Shown: positions 26,545-35,409, numbered from the stretch's first letter. The stretch is 58,715 nt of DNA from Candidatus Epulonipiscium sp. (GCA_012519205.1 JAAYQR010000020.1:1-58715), one strand, 5' to 3'. Made by a program: numbers and translations. The notes: generated by a model from the letters alone, not told the origin.

Positions 26545-26593
26545 TCCAAATAAAGAAGGCGTAGTGATACGCCTTCTTTATTTGGATTATTTT
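26541..26593 (+). terminator. Strong terminator after rny
   Basis: A perfect 23-bp stem (26541-26563 with 26568-26590) with a GTGA loop and a short T-run. The stem begins inside the last codons of rny and is the longest perfect hairpin noticed in the window. Confidence 0.9.
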
Positions 26594-26665
26594 ATGAAAG
26601 AACACAAAGACATTAACTGTAATATTATGTAGTTATATATATTTTATATAATATATGGCTTTTTA

Positions 26666-26692
26666 AAAGGTATTAGGTAAAAAATGGAGAAT
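26666..26692 (+). promoter_or_regulatory. Candidate SigH promoter of spoVS
   Basis: AAAGGTATT (26666-26674), 11-base spacer, GGAGAAT (26686-26692) followed by AA. This fits the SigH consensus RnAGGwwww / RnnGAATww closely. Bacillus spoVS is known to depend on SigH. Confidence 0.65.
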
Positions 26693-26736
26693 AATATAAA
26701 GAATCTAATTTTATATTAATAAAGGGGGTCACAAAA

Positions 26737-26997
26737 ATGGAAGTATTAAAAGTTGCCACAAAATCAAATCCCAATGCTGTTGCAGGTGCCTTAGCTAACA
26801 CTATTCGTGAAAAGGGCGGGGCGGAGCTGCAAGCAATAGGGGCAGGAGCTCTTAATCAAGCACTAAAGGCAGTGATTATTGCACGAGGATATGTAGCACC
26901 CTCGGGAATTGATTTAATCTGTGTTCCAGCTTTTGCGGACATTGAGATTAATGGGGAAGAAAGAACAGCTATAAAATTAATAATACAAGCTCGTTAA
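26737..26997 (+). CDS. spoVS: Stage V sporulation protein S
   Basis: Exactly 86 residues, the normal SpoVS length, with the characteristic Alba-like fold sequence (EVLKVATKSNPNAVAGALA, GAGALNQALKAVIIARGYVAPSG). SpoVS is a small nucleic-acid-binding-type protein needed for coat assembly and septum timing in Bacillus sporulation. AAAGGGGG precedes the ATG. It lies downstream of rny, as in many spore formers, and has its own SigH-like promoter. Confidence 0.97.
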   Translation: MEVLKVATKSNPNAVAGALANTIREKGGAELQAIGAGALNQALKAVIIARGYVAPSGIDLICVPAFADIEINGEERTAIKLIIQAR

Positions 26998-27012
26998 GAG
27001 CTTGTATTTTTT
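26982..27012. terminator. Terminator after spoVS
   Basis: An 11-bp stem (26982-26992 with 26998-27008) whose loop contains the stop codon, followed by TTTTTT. Also close to the end of the convergent DUF1540 gene. Confidence 0.85.
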
Positions 27013-27014
27013 AT

Positions 27015-27182
27015 TTATTCTACATCAGGCTCAAAACTCATACAATCAGTTTCATGCTTACTTTTTGCGTTAGTAACATGTTCGCCTACTAGAATATCAT
27101 CTAAAGTACAGTATTTAACTTTATCGTTATATTTACAAGATTTTACGCTGCATTTAATTACTTGGGAACTTGGACGTGACAA
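27015..27182 (-). CDS. DUF1540 small cysteine-rich protein (55 aa)
   Basis: Read from TTG 27182 after AAAGGAGA. The sequence shows the DUF1540 pattern: VIKCSVKSCKYN, a later YCTLDDILVG, and a final DCMSFEP (cysteines 11, 16, 25, 47). The four cysteines probably bind zinc. DUF1540 proteins are common in spore-forming Clostridia; function is unknown. An in-frame ATG at 27191 is too close to the ribosome site. Convergent with spoVS. Confidence 0.85.
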   Translation of the reverse strand: MSRPSSQVIKCSVKSCKYNDKVKYCTLDDILVGEHVTNAKSKHETDCMSFEPDVE

Positions 27183-27314
27183 TATAATCATCTCCTTTTA
27201 AATTGTTCTACATGGTAAAATTGAAACTATATATGAAATATAGACTCCATATTATTATTTACATATTACAGTTTTTTATTCAATAATTTATCCATACACA
27301 TAGGAGGCTATAAA

Positions 27315-28253
27315 ATGGATAGTCTTATAATTGATGCCCATTGTGACACAATTACAAAAATAATGCACCAAAATAAAAGTTTGTATAAAAATAAATATCA
27401 GGTAGACCTAGAAAGGCTGCAGAGTTTTATAAATCCTATACAGTTTTTTGCTATTTGGACCCATCCAAGGTTTTATCAAAATCCGATTATTGAAACGCTA
27501 AAGGGAATAGATTATTTTTACAAAGAAATCAAAGAAAATAAGGACATAGTAGGACTGGCTACTTCTTTAGGAGAAATAGAAAAAAACATATCCGGCAAAA
27601 GGATAAGTGCTATTTTATCCATAGAGGGTGGTGAGGCATTAGAAGGGCAGATAGAAATTCTTAGGATATTTTATAGGCTAGGTGTTAGGAGCATGACTCT
27701 AACCTGGAATTATAAAAATAATATTGCCTATGGGGCAATGGAAAAAAACAAGGAAGGGCTTACTGACTTTGGTATTGAGGTTATAAAAGAAATGAATAAA
27801 TTAGGAATGATTATAGATGTCTCACATTTGTCTGAAAGTGGTTTTTGGGAAGTAAAAAACATATCTCAAACACCCTTCATAGCTAGTCATTCTAATGTTA
27901 GGGAACTATGCAATCATCCGAGAAACTTAAGTAATGAGCAGCTAAAGGCTATTGCGGACGTAGGAGGGGTTATAGGAATAAACACATACCCGCCTTTTCT
28001 TAATATGTCAGGAAAAGCTAAGATAGATGATTTTTTTCTTCATATAGATTATATTATAAAATTAATAGGCATAGACTATGTAGGATTAGGTTGTGATTTT
28101 GATGGTATCGACATTTTTACAGAGGGGATAGAAGATGTATCTAAAATTGGCAAAGTATGCAGGTATCTAAGGAAAAAATATGGGGATAAGGGAGCAGAAA
28201 AAATATTAGGGAAAAACTTTTTACGGGTTATAAAAGAAGTATGGGATGAATAG
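27315..28253 (+). CDS. Membrane-dipeptidase-type (M19) dipeptidase
   Basis: About 312 residues with the M19 amidohydrolase signature: DAHCDT near the start, IEGGEAL, DVSHLSE and ASHSNVRELCNHPRNL, and GLGCDFDG late. Metal-dependent enzymes of this family split dipeptides including D-containing ones. No signal peptide is visible, so it is cytoplasmic. An AGGAGG-type site precedes ATG 27315. Followed after about 85 bases by an aminotransferase. Confidence 0.92.
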   Translation: MDSLIIDAHCDTITKIMHQNKSLYKNKYQVDLERLQSFINPIQFFAIWTHPRFYQNPIIETLKGIDYFYKEIKENKDIVGLATSLGEIEKNISGKRISAILSIEGGEALEGQIEILRIFYRLGVRSMTLTWNYKNNIAYGAMEKNKEGLTDFGIEVIKEMNKLGMIIDVSHLSESGFWEVKNISQTPFIASHSNVRELCNHPRNLSNEQLKAIADVGGVIGINTYPPFLNMSGKAKIDDFFLHIDYIIKLIGIDYVGLGCDFDGIDIFTEGIEDVSKIGKVCRYLRKKYGDKGAEKILGKNFLRVIKEVWDE

Positions 28254-28338
28254 AAAAAAGAATATTTTAAATTAATATCTTGCAAATATCAGAAAAATGT
28301 TTTACAATATTAAAAAATGAAAATGGATGGTGAAACAC

Positions 28339-29532
28339 ATGAAACTTTCAAATAAAGCAATGGACATTACACCTTCTTCAACACTGGCTATTACTGCCAA
28401 GGCGAAACAAATGAAGGCTGAGGGAATCGATGTTGTAGGATTTGGTGCAGGAGAACCGGACTTTGATACTCCTGATTTTATAAAGGAAGAAGCAATTAAG
28501 GCAATCGAAGAAGGCTTTACAAAATATACCCCTGCTGCAGGAACTATAGAGTTAAAAAAAGCAATTTGTGAAAAATTCAAGAATGAAAATGGCTTAATAT
28601 ATTTGCCGAATCAAATTGTTATTAGCAATGGTGCAAAGCATTCTCTAACCAATACATTTATGGCAATTTTAAATCCAGGGGATGAAGTTATTATTCCAGC
28701 ACCTTTTTGGCTAAGCTACCCGCAAATGGTTAAATTAAGTGATGGGGTACCGGTAATTGTATATGCTAAGGAAGAGAATAATTTTAAAATTACCGTGGAG
28801 GATTTAGAACAGGTTGTAACGGATAAAACCAAAGCCCTTGTAATTAATAGTCCTAGTAATCCGTCAGGGGTCGTATATTCCGAAGAAGAACTAAGAGAGA
28901 TTGCAGATTTCGCTGTAAAACACGATATATATGTTGTATCTGATGAAATATATGAAAAGTTAATATATGATGGTAAAAAACATGTAAGTATCGCCTCTTT
29001 CAATGATGAAATCTATAAAAGAACCATCGTAATCAACGGAGTATCTAAAAGCTATGCTATGACAGGTTGGCGAATAGGATATCTTGCAGCACCTGCGGAT
29101 GTTGCAAAGGCTATTGCTGATATGCAAAGCCATGCTACATCCAATCCCAATTCCATTGCACAAAAAGCTACTTTAGCAGCTTTAACAGGGTCTCAGGATT
29201 GTGTAGAAAAAATGCGCAAGGAGTTTGAAATAAGAAGAAATTATATGGTGGAAAGGCTAGATAAAATTCCTAAGCTTACAATAATAAAGCCTCAAGGTGC
29301 TTTTTATGTAGTGATTGGTATTTCTAATATATTAGGTAAAGAATTTGAAGGAAAAATCATTAAAAATGCAGATGATTTTTCTGATATTTTGTTAGAAAAA
29401 GAAAGTGTGGCGGTAGTTTCCTGTACAGATTTTGGATTTTCTAATTGTATTAGATTATCCTATGCGATTTCACTTGAAAGTATTAAAAAGGGCTTGGATA
29501 GAATAGAAGACTTTGTTAATAATAAATTATAA
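28339..29532 (+). CDS. PLP-dependent aspartate-type aminotransferase (class I)
   Basis: About 397 residues, fold-type I. Motifs: GFGAGEPDFDTPDFIK at the N-terminus, NSPSNPSG, the PLP lysine in SKSYAMTGWRIGY, and a C-terminal arginine region (NCIRLSYAIS). Close to AspB/AspC of Gram-positives, which transfer the aspartate amino group to 2-oxoglutarate. GGTGA is 5 bases before ATG 28339; the ATG at 28327 lacks a site. Exact substrate range is not decidable. Confidence 0.92.
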   Translation: MKLSNKAMDITPSSTLAITAKAKQMKAEGIDVVGFGAGEPDFDTPDFIKEEAIKAIEEGFTKYTPAAGTIELKKAICEKFKNENGLIYLPNQIVISNGAKHSLTNTFMAILNPGDEVIIPAPFWLSYPQMVKLSDGVPVIVYAKEENNFKITVEDLEQVVTDKTKALVINSPSNPSGVVYSEEELREIADFAVKHDIYVVSDEIYEKLIYDGKKHVSIASFNDEIYKRTIVINGVSKSYAMTGWRIGYLAAPADVAKAIADMQSHATSNPNSIAQKATLAALTGSQDCVEKMRKEFEIRRNYMVERLDKIPKLTIIKPQGAFYVVIGISNILGKEFEGKIIKNADDFSDILLEKESVAVVSCTDFGFSNCIRLSYAISLESIKKGLDRIEDFVNNKL

Positions 29533-29534
29533 TA

Positions 29535-29560
29535 TAAAAGCGTGCATTTGCACGCTTTTA
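29535..29560. terminator. Bidirectional terminator between aminotransferase and SPFH gene
   Basis: A perfect 11-bp stem TAAAAGCGTGC/GCACGCTTTTA (29535-29545 with 29550-29560). The minus-strand SPFH stop codon lies in the right arm. Confidence 0.9.
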
Positions 29561-30523
29561 TTGTTGTTCTTCACTTTCGTCAGCATCTTTTAGAACTTCT
29601 CTAATACCTTTAACTGAACCTAGAAGGCTTACAGCTTCAGAGGGAAGTATTAATTTTGAAGATTTACCTTCGGCAATTTTTTCTAATGCTTCCATGGAGC
29701 GAATAGCCAAAACTGCATCATTAGGCGCACTTTCTTTCATCGCAAGATATATTTTCTTAAGGCCCTCAGCCTTAGCGCTTTGGATGGCGAGAATTGCCTC
29801 AGCTTCCCCTTGAGCCATTAGTTTTTTGGATTCTTTTTCCCCTTCAGCCCGGCGAATATTTGCTTCCTTTTCCGCCTCAGCTTGTAAAATAGAAGATTCT
29901 TTTTTACCTTCAGCTTGTAGGATAGCAGCACCTTTTTCCCCTTCAGCCCGAAGTATTGATTCTCTTCTTTGACGTTCTGCACGCATTTGTTTTTCCATAG
30001 CATCTTGGATATCTTTTGGTGGATTAATATTTTTTAGTTCCACACGATTTACTTTTATACCCCATTTATCGGTAGCTTCATCTAATATGGAACGAAGTTT
30101 TGAGTTAATAATATCTCTTGAGGTTAATGTCTCATCTAAGTCTAATTCCCCAATAATATTACGGAGGGTCGTAGCCGTAAGATATTCAATTGCTGAAATA
30201 GGGTTTGCTATTTCATATACATAAAAGATAGGATCTGTAACTTTGTAATAAACAACAGTATCAATCTGCATGGTTACATTATCTTTAGTAATAACTGGCT
30301 GTGGAGGGAAATCGACAACCCTTTCTCTTAGGTCAACAATACTTTTCATGCTGTCAATAAAGGGTACTAAAAAATTGACACCAGTGTCTGCTTTTTTATG
30401 AAAGCGCCCTAAACGTTCAACAATTCCTATGGTTGACTGACGAATAATTCTAATGCTAGTAAAAGCCACGATAAGGATAAAGAAAAATACAATAACTAAA
30501 GCAAATACAATTAAATAACCCAT
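29558..30523 (-). CDS. SPFH/stomatin-like protein (QmcA/YbbK type)
   Basis: About 321 residues: N-terminal membrane segment (about 4-25), SPFH domain (about 27-190, including GIVERLGRFH and FPPQPVITKDNV), then an EA/EK-rich coiled coil (200-260) with repeated AEGEKE/AEAEKEA units and a C-terminal tail. Stomatin-type proteins form oligomeric cages and regulate membrane proteases. It follows an NfeD gene on the minus strand, the usual stomatin-NfeD operon. AGGAGG precedes ATG 30523. Confidence 0.92.
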   Translation of the reverse strand: MGYLIVFALVIVFFFILIVAFTSIRIIRQSTIGIVERLGRFHKKADTGVNFLVPFIDSMKSIVDLRERVVDFPPQPVITKDNVTMQIDTVVYYKVTDPIFYVYEIANPISAIEYLTATTLRNIIGELDLDETLTSRDIINSKLRSILDEATDKWGIKVNRVELKNINPPKDIQDAMEKQMRAERQRRESILRAEGEKGAAILQAEGKKESSILQAEAEKEANIRRAEGEKESKKLMAQGEAEAILAIQSAKAEGLKKIYLAMKESAPNDAVLAIRSMEALEKIAEGKSSKLILPSEAVSLLGSVKGIREVLKDADESEEQQ

Positions 30524-30568
30524 ATTTTATTCCTCCTAAATTATAATATGATATTTCATGTGGACAGG

Positions 30569-31012
30569 CTAGGATGCAAAATCCTGCTCTACTACCAGCT
30601 TTACACCCCTAAGCTCTAAGACGATTATCTTGGTGTTTGAAGGTATTATCGTATCACTAGCCGATATGGCAGACCAAATTTCACCTTTTATCTTAACCTG
30701 TCCCGTTCCTTTGGCATTATCGATTTCTTGAGTAACAATCCCTAGAGCATTTTTTAGAGTATCTATATTGGTTTTATAAGTAGGTCTTGAATGAAAGAAA
30801 GATTTAGATATCCTTCTAGTAAATATAAGCAGTAGAGTAGACACAACAAGGAAAACAAGCAGTTGAATAGCTACAATAGGAATAAATAAAGATGTAATTA
30901 GTGCTGCTAAGGAACCAATTGAGAACCAAACTATAAAAAAGCTGGTATTAGATATTTCTATCAAAGCAAATACAATTGCAAATATAAGCCATACAACCCA
31001 CATGTAATTCAT
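30569..31012 (-). CDS. Short NfeD-family membrane protein (stomatin partner)
   Basis: About 147 residues: membrane segments near 3-22 and 28-65, then a C-terminal OB-fold (ALGIVTQEIDNAKGTGQVKIKGEIWSA). This is the short NfeD class without a serine-protease domain, which pairs with stomatin-like proteins. GGGGGTGG precedes ATG 31012. The stomatin gene follows after 45 bases. Confidence 0.9.
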   Translation of the reverse strand: MNYMWVVWLIFAIVFALIEISNTSFFIVWFSIGSLAALITSLFIPIVAIQLLVFLVVSTLLLIFTRRISKSFFHSRPTYKTNIDTLKNALGIVTQEIDNAKGTGQVKIKGEIWSAISASDTIIPSNTKIIVLELRGVKLVVEQDFAS

Positions 31013-31064
31013 ATTACCACCCCCCCTTAAAATGATGTAGTGTAGAGCGATACTCTATAATAGT

Positions 31065-31093
31065 AGTATATGATATTAATGTTTACTTGTCAA
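31065..31093 (-). promoter_or_regulatory. SigA promoter of the NfeD-stomatin operon
   Basis: On the minus strand, TTGACA (31093-31088), 17 bases, TATACT (31070-31065), about 50 bases before the NfeD start codon. Confidence 0.75.
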
Positions 31094-31281
31094 TAATATT
31101 TAGAAAAGCTTTATAATGGCATTATACCATAAATTAATTATTAGATATAATATGTTTATAAATATATTATCCATGATAAGGATAAATAATAATCTCAAAT
31201 AGTGAAATATTCTTTGGTTTAAATATGCAAAATAACTTTTTATGATATAATATTTAAAATCGGATAAATGGGAGGATTAAA

Positions 31282-32082
31282 ATGAAGAAAATAGGGTTTA
31301 TAGGAGCCGGAAACATGGGATATGCCATGATGAAGGGATTACTTAATTATAAAGGCAATGAAAACATTATTTTTACCGATGTATGCACCAAAAGGATTCA
31401 ATTGGTAAAGGAGAACTTACATATTGAATCCGTTACCAACAATAAGGAATTGATAGAAAAAACAAAATACATTGTATTAGCTATTAAACCCCAGTATTAT
31501 TCTTCTGTGCTTAAGGAAATCAAAGGGATCCTTACAAGTAATCATGTAGTAATAAGTATAGCACCGGGAATAACCATAGACTACATAAAATCACAATTAA
31601 AAGAAGATATAAGAGTTGTCCGTGCTATGCCCAATACCCCGGCACTTATCGGCGAAGGAATGAGTGTTATAAGTTTTTCCAAAGATTTATTTGAAGATAA
31701 AGAAAGAAATGAGGTTCATAGAGTATTTTCCACTTTTGGAAAAGTAGAAGAAATAGAAGAAAGTTTAATGGATGCGGTGGTGCCCATATCGGGAAGTTCT
31801 CCAGCCTATGTTTATATGATGATTGAAGCTATGGCTGACGGTGGGGTGTTAGCCGGCCTACCAAGAGAGCTTTCTTATAAATTAGCAGCACAAACAGTAA
31901 TGGGTTCAGCAAAAATGATACTAGAAACCAAGGCGCATCCGGGGGAACTTAAGGATGCCGTTTGCTCCCCAGGAGGAACTACAATAGAAGCTGTTGCAAC
32001 TTTGGAAAAGCTTGGATTTAGGAGCAGTATTATAGAAGCTATGAAAGAATGTATGAGAAAGACAAAATCTATGAGAAAATAA
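31282..32082 (+). CDS. proC: Pyrroline-5-carboxylate reductase
   Basis: About 266 residues. The N-terminal dinucleotide-binding motif GFIGAGNMG is followed by AIKPQYY, RAMPNTPALIGEG, and the dimerisation/active-site region ISGSSPAYVYMMIEAMADGGVLAGL with LKDAVCSPGGTT. It reduces pyrroline-5-carboxylate to proline with NAD(P)H. GGGAGG precedes ATG 31282. rnhA follows 10 bases later. No proA/proB are present here. Confidence 0.96.
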   Translation: MKKIGFIGAGNMGYAMMKGLLNYKGNENIIFTDVCTKRIQLVKENLHIESVTNNKELIEKTKYIVLAIKPQYYSSVLKEIKGILTSNHVVISIAPGITIDYIKSQLKEDIRVVRAMPNTPALIGEGMSVISFSKDLFEDKERNEVHRVFSTFGKVEEIEESLMDAVVPISGSSPAYVYMMIEAMADGGVLAGLPRELSYKLAAQTVMGSAKMILETKAHPGELKDAVCSPGGTTIEAVATLEKLGFRSSIIEAMKECMRKTKSMRK

Positions 32083-32092
32083 GGAGGAATAT

Positions 32093-32677
32093 ATGGACTG
32101 GCTTGAAGTATATACGGATGGTGCCTGTACCAATAATCAAGGGGAAGGATTACAGCCCGGGGGGTGGGCCGCAGTTTTTATAGACGGTCCTTCTTTATCA
32201 GGAGGAGAAAATAAAACTACAAATAACAGAATGGAAATGAAAGCAGTGATTGAGGCCCTAAAAAATACTCCTCCAAATAGCAATATTAGAATCTATTCCG
32301 ACTCCGCATATGTTATTAACTGCTTTAAACAAAATTGGATTGGACGCTGGGAAAAAAATGGATGGATTACTTCTGCAAAAAAACCCGTAGAGAATAAAGA
32401 ATTATGGATGGAAATGAGGAATCTTGAAAGGGAAAGAAATGTAGAATGGGTTAAGGTAAAGGGACACTCGGGAAATAAGTGGAATGAAAAAGTGGATAAA
32501 TTGGCCGTAGAAGCGATCCCAAACAATAAGAATGAAAATGTAGAAAAAACAACAACACTCCATTTAAGTAGTAGGGAGAAAAATGATTTAATCAAATTAT
32601 TAGAAAGCAACGAAGAAACTATTAGACCTTCGATTAAAAGCATATTGTATAAATTAAAAGGCGATTGTTTGGAATAA
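32093..32677 (+). CDS. rnhA: Ribonuclease HI with C-terminal extension
   Basis: About 194 residues. The four catalytic acids are in place: D9 (YTDGAC), E48 (NRMEMKAVIEAL), D70 (IYSDSAYV) and D135 (NEKVDKLA), with H125 in KVKGHSG. It degrades RNA in RNA-DNA hybrids. A tail of about 50 residues beyond the normal 145-155 contains LSSREKNDLIKLLE, of unknown role. AAGGAGG is just before ATG 32093. Confidence 0.94.
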   Translation: MDWLEVYTDGACTNNQGEGLQPGGWAAVFIDGPSLSGGENKTTNNRMEMKAVIEALKNTPPNSNIRIYSDSAYVINCFKQNWIGRWEKNGWITSAKKPVENKELWMEMRNLERERNVEWVKVKGHSGNKWNEKVDKLAVEAIPNNKNENVEKTTTLHLSSREKNDLIKLLESNEETIRPSIKSILYKLKGDCLE

Positions 32678-32732
32678 AAGCCACAATAAATGGCAAAGAT
32701 TCGGATAAAGTGCTAAATAAGAGGAGTCTTCC

Positions 32733-33793
32733 ATGGTCCACTTAAAAGAGGGAATAGTAAATAGAATTATTAGAAGCCATAAGGATATGATTGAAGTCTC
32801 TGTATATGTGGATGGCACAGAGCATAAAGCCATTGCATACCCATATATTACAGGAAATGTGTCTATAGGAGATAGAGTAGGGTTAAACACAACAGCAGTG
32901 GATTTGAATCTTGGAACCGGCGGATATCATTTTGTACTTTTTAATAAAACTATAAATACCTTAAAAACCGGTCCGTTGGGGCATATTATGAAATTAAAAT
33001 ATACCCCTATTCAAATAAAATGCCATACCATTGAAGAACAATATCCAGATAGTATTAATTCTTTTAAATCCTTAGATGGAATGCCAATAGTAACAGGAAG
33101 CATTCATAGTATGCTTCCACCAGTGGTAGCAGCAGCAAAATCTGTAAATCCAAACATAAAAATAGCGTATATAATGACTGATGGAGGAGCACTACCTATT
33201 AGTTTTAGCAATACAGTCCGTATGCTTAAAGAAAAAAACTTATAGATTGCACAATTACCTGTGGGAATGCCTTTGGAGGAGATTTAGAAACAGTAAATTT
33301 ATATACGGCATTAATTGCTGCAAAGTTAATAAGAAAATGTAATGGGGCTGTAATCATAATGGGACCAGGTCATGTGGGTACCCATACAAAACTAGGTTTT
33401 ACCGGGGTAGAGCTTGCTAATAATGCTCATACTATCTATTCCATGGGAGGAACCCCTATATGCATACCAAGGGTTAGTTTTAGTGAAAAAAGAAATAGGC
33501 ACTATGGTATTAGTCATCATTTCCTAACTACCATGGGTCAGCATTGTTTGATACCATGCCATATGGCTTTTGCTAATTATGCCTATAATGAAAAAGAATA
33601 TATTATGGGTCAATATGAAAAATACAATTTGGGCAAAAAGCATATTATTCATTTTGTAGAAGAAGACACAATCTCTGTAATGGAAAGATATGATTTATCC
33701 ATTAAGACCATGGGCAGAACCATAAGAGAAGATCCTGAGTTTTTTAGGACTGCTGGAGCCTGTGGAATGTTAATGACTGGATTTCTTGTTTAA
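32733..33793 (+). pseudogene. DUF3866 family protein, split by a -1 frameshift
   Basis: Two frames together encode one DUF3866-like protein. The first (ATG 32733, AGAGGAG site) runs to TAG 33243-33245; the sequence continues in the -1 frame from 33242 (IDCTITCGNAFGGDLETVN…) to TAA at 33791-33793, including a stretch before the ATG at 33359 that makes an independent second gene unlikely. The join is a run of seven A's at 33232-33238 followed by C, which forms A-AAA-AAC in the zero frame, a known slippery heptamer. Either one A has been lost (mutation or sequencing error) or -1 frameshifting produces the full protein of about 353 residues. Function of DUF3866 is unknown. Confidence 0.8.
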
Positions 33794-33922
33794 GGGTCTT
33801 TGTTTATCATCAATATATTCTTGAATTGTTTTATATTGAAGTTCTAACTCTGTCAAATAGGAAATGATTTCATCAATTTTTCCAACACATGTAAATTGAT
33901 TCTTAAAAACAATAGCCTTCAA
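33770..33922 (-). CDS. Small hypothetical protein (50 aa)
   Basis: TTG 33922 follows a good GAGGTGA site and opens a 50-codon frame (MKAIVFKNQFTCVGKIDEII… ending LNKKSSH), predicted as a short strand plus an acidic helix. It overlaps the 3' end of the convergent DUF3866 gene by 24 bases. I do not recognise it; the ribosome site and protein-like composition are the evidence. Confidence 0.55.
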   Translation of the reverse strand: MKAIVFKNQFTCVGKIDEIISYLTELELQYKTIQEYIDDKQRPLNKKSSH

Positions 33923-34046
33923 GCAATCACCTCATTATAAAATATAGATAGAGCTAGGTCCTATAAAAAGGGAACCATGTTTGTAGCAAGATTTATATAT
34001 AGTTTATTCCTAAAAGGACAAGTTTATGAATGGAAGGAGAATAAAA

Positions 34047-34586
34047 ATGGATTTTGAACATGAAACCATTAATAGAAAAGAAATATACAAAGGAAAAATC
34101 ATATCATTAGTACAAGACATTATTAGCCTACCTAATGGAAAAACAGCGAAAAGAGATGTGGTGCTTCATAACGGGGCAGCAGCTATAGTGCCTATGGATG
34201 AAAGTGGAAACATTTTATTTGTTCGTCAATATAGGCAACCAGTAGGGGAAGAAATATTAGAAATTCCCGCAGGTACTTTAGAGGAGGGGGAGGAGCCTTT
34301 AGAATGTGCCAAAAGGGAATTGGAAGAAGAAACAGGGTACAAGGCAAATGAGTTCACCCACATTTGTTCGATGTATACCGCAGTAGGTTTCTGCACCGAA
34401 ATAATACATATTTATCTAGGGACCGATTTGATTATGGGGAAACAAAACCTTGATGAGGACGAGTTCGTTAATGTTGAGAAATATCCATTTAATGAGGCGA
34501 TGAAAATGATATTTGATGGTAGGATAAAAGATAGTAAAACCATATCGGGTATATTAGGGGCCAATCATATAATGAACAGTAAATAA
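34047..34586 (+). CDS. nudF: ADP-ribose pyrophosphatase (Nudix)
   Basis: About 179 residues. The Nudix box is complete: G-TLEEG-E-x7-RELEEETGY around residues 80-102, preceded by the ADP-ribose-type N-terminal dimer strand. It hydrolyses ADP-ribose to AMP and ribose-5-phosphate. ATG 34047 is 7 bases after AAGGAG; the ATG at 34026 overlaps the site region. nudF-spoIIM-xerD is also the Bacillus order, supporting the assignment. Confidence 0.92.
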   Translation: MDFEHETINRKEIYKGKIISLVQDIISLPNGKTAKRDVVLHNGAAAIVPMDESGNILFVRQYRQPVGEEILEIPAGTLEEGEEPLECAKRELEEETGYKANEFTHICSMYTAVGFCTEIIHIYLGTDLIMGKQNLDEDEFVNVEKYPFNEAMKMIFDGRIKDSKTISGILGANHIMNSK

Positions 34587-34665
34587 ACTTTTATAGTACA
34601 AGCAGTTCTATTCCCTTTTTTGTTTTCATATATTATTAAAGACTATTTACGAAAGGAAGAGAGCT

Positions 34666-35283
34666 GTGAGGACTAAAAAAAGGGTTGTTTCAAAAAAGGA
34701 AATATTGTATGGCATCAGTATTTTAGCATTATTACTTGGAATTTGTGTCGGAGCTATATTTGCTAACTATATGAATTATATTCAAAATCAAGAACTCATA
34801 AATTATATGAACAACTTTTTTATGGGATTTCCCGATAGGAATATTTCCTACTTAGATATATTAAAGCAGTCCATACTTTCCCACGGAAGAACCATAGCGC
34901 TTTTATGGGTTTTTGGATTAGGTGTTGTCGGTATTCCACTTGCTTTCCTTGTAGTATTTGCAAAAGGATTTTCCTATGGATTTACGTCATCATTCTTACT
35001 TATCCATTATGGTTTTGATGGTTTTATATTTAGCCTTACTTCTTTTTTACCCCAAAGCATCATACTGATTCCAGGAATAATATTTGTTTCAGCGGCCAGT
35101 ATGAATTTTGCAGTTGCTAATTATAAAAGTAATCAAAAATACTTTAAAGAAAGAAGAGGTAAGTGGATGGACTATGGTTTAGTTTTATTAATTGGAATAT
35201 TGATTATCATTTTAACGGGATTTATTGAAACCTTCATTTCACCACTTTTTATGAAAATGATTATGAATAATATGATTAACTAA
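34666..35283 (+). CDS. spoIIM: Stage II sporulation protein M
   Basis: About 205 residues with about five membrane segments (about 14-35, 78-100, 100-120, 125-145, 170-195) and the SpoIIM family region SILSHGRTIALLWVFGLGVVGIPLAF. In spore formers SpoIIM joins SpoIID and SpoIIP to degrade septal peptidoglycan and drive engulfment. GTG 34666 follows GAAGAGAG. It lies between nudF and xerD as in Bacillus. Confidence 0.95.
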   Translation: MRTKKRVVSKKEILYGISILALLLGICVGAIFANYMNYIQNQELINYMNNFFMGFPDRNISYLDILKQSILSHGRTIALLWVFGLGVVGIPLAFLVVFAKGFSYGFTSSFLLIHYGFDGFIFSLTSFLPQSIILIPGIIFVSAASMNFAVANYKSNQKYFKERRGKWMDYGLVLLIGILIIILTGFIETFISPLFMKMIMNNMIN

Positions 35284-35409
35284 ATTGAACAATAAAGCCC
35301 CATTACTTTTGTATAGGTTTTTTGTAAAAAATATCGACTTTTTATGCGAAATATTTTATAATTAGAATTGGTATTGGAAATAATAGTGAACACAAAGGAG
35401 AACGTAAAA

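Noticed and set aside
33359-33793. Independent 144-residue gene starting at ATG 33359
   Set aside because: No ribosome site; the same frame encodes DUF3866-like sequence from 33242 onward, so it is the second half of a frameshifted gene.
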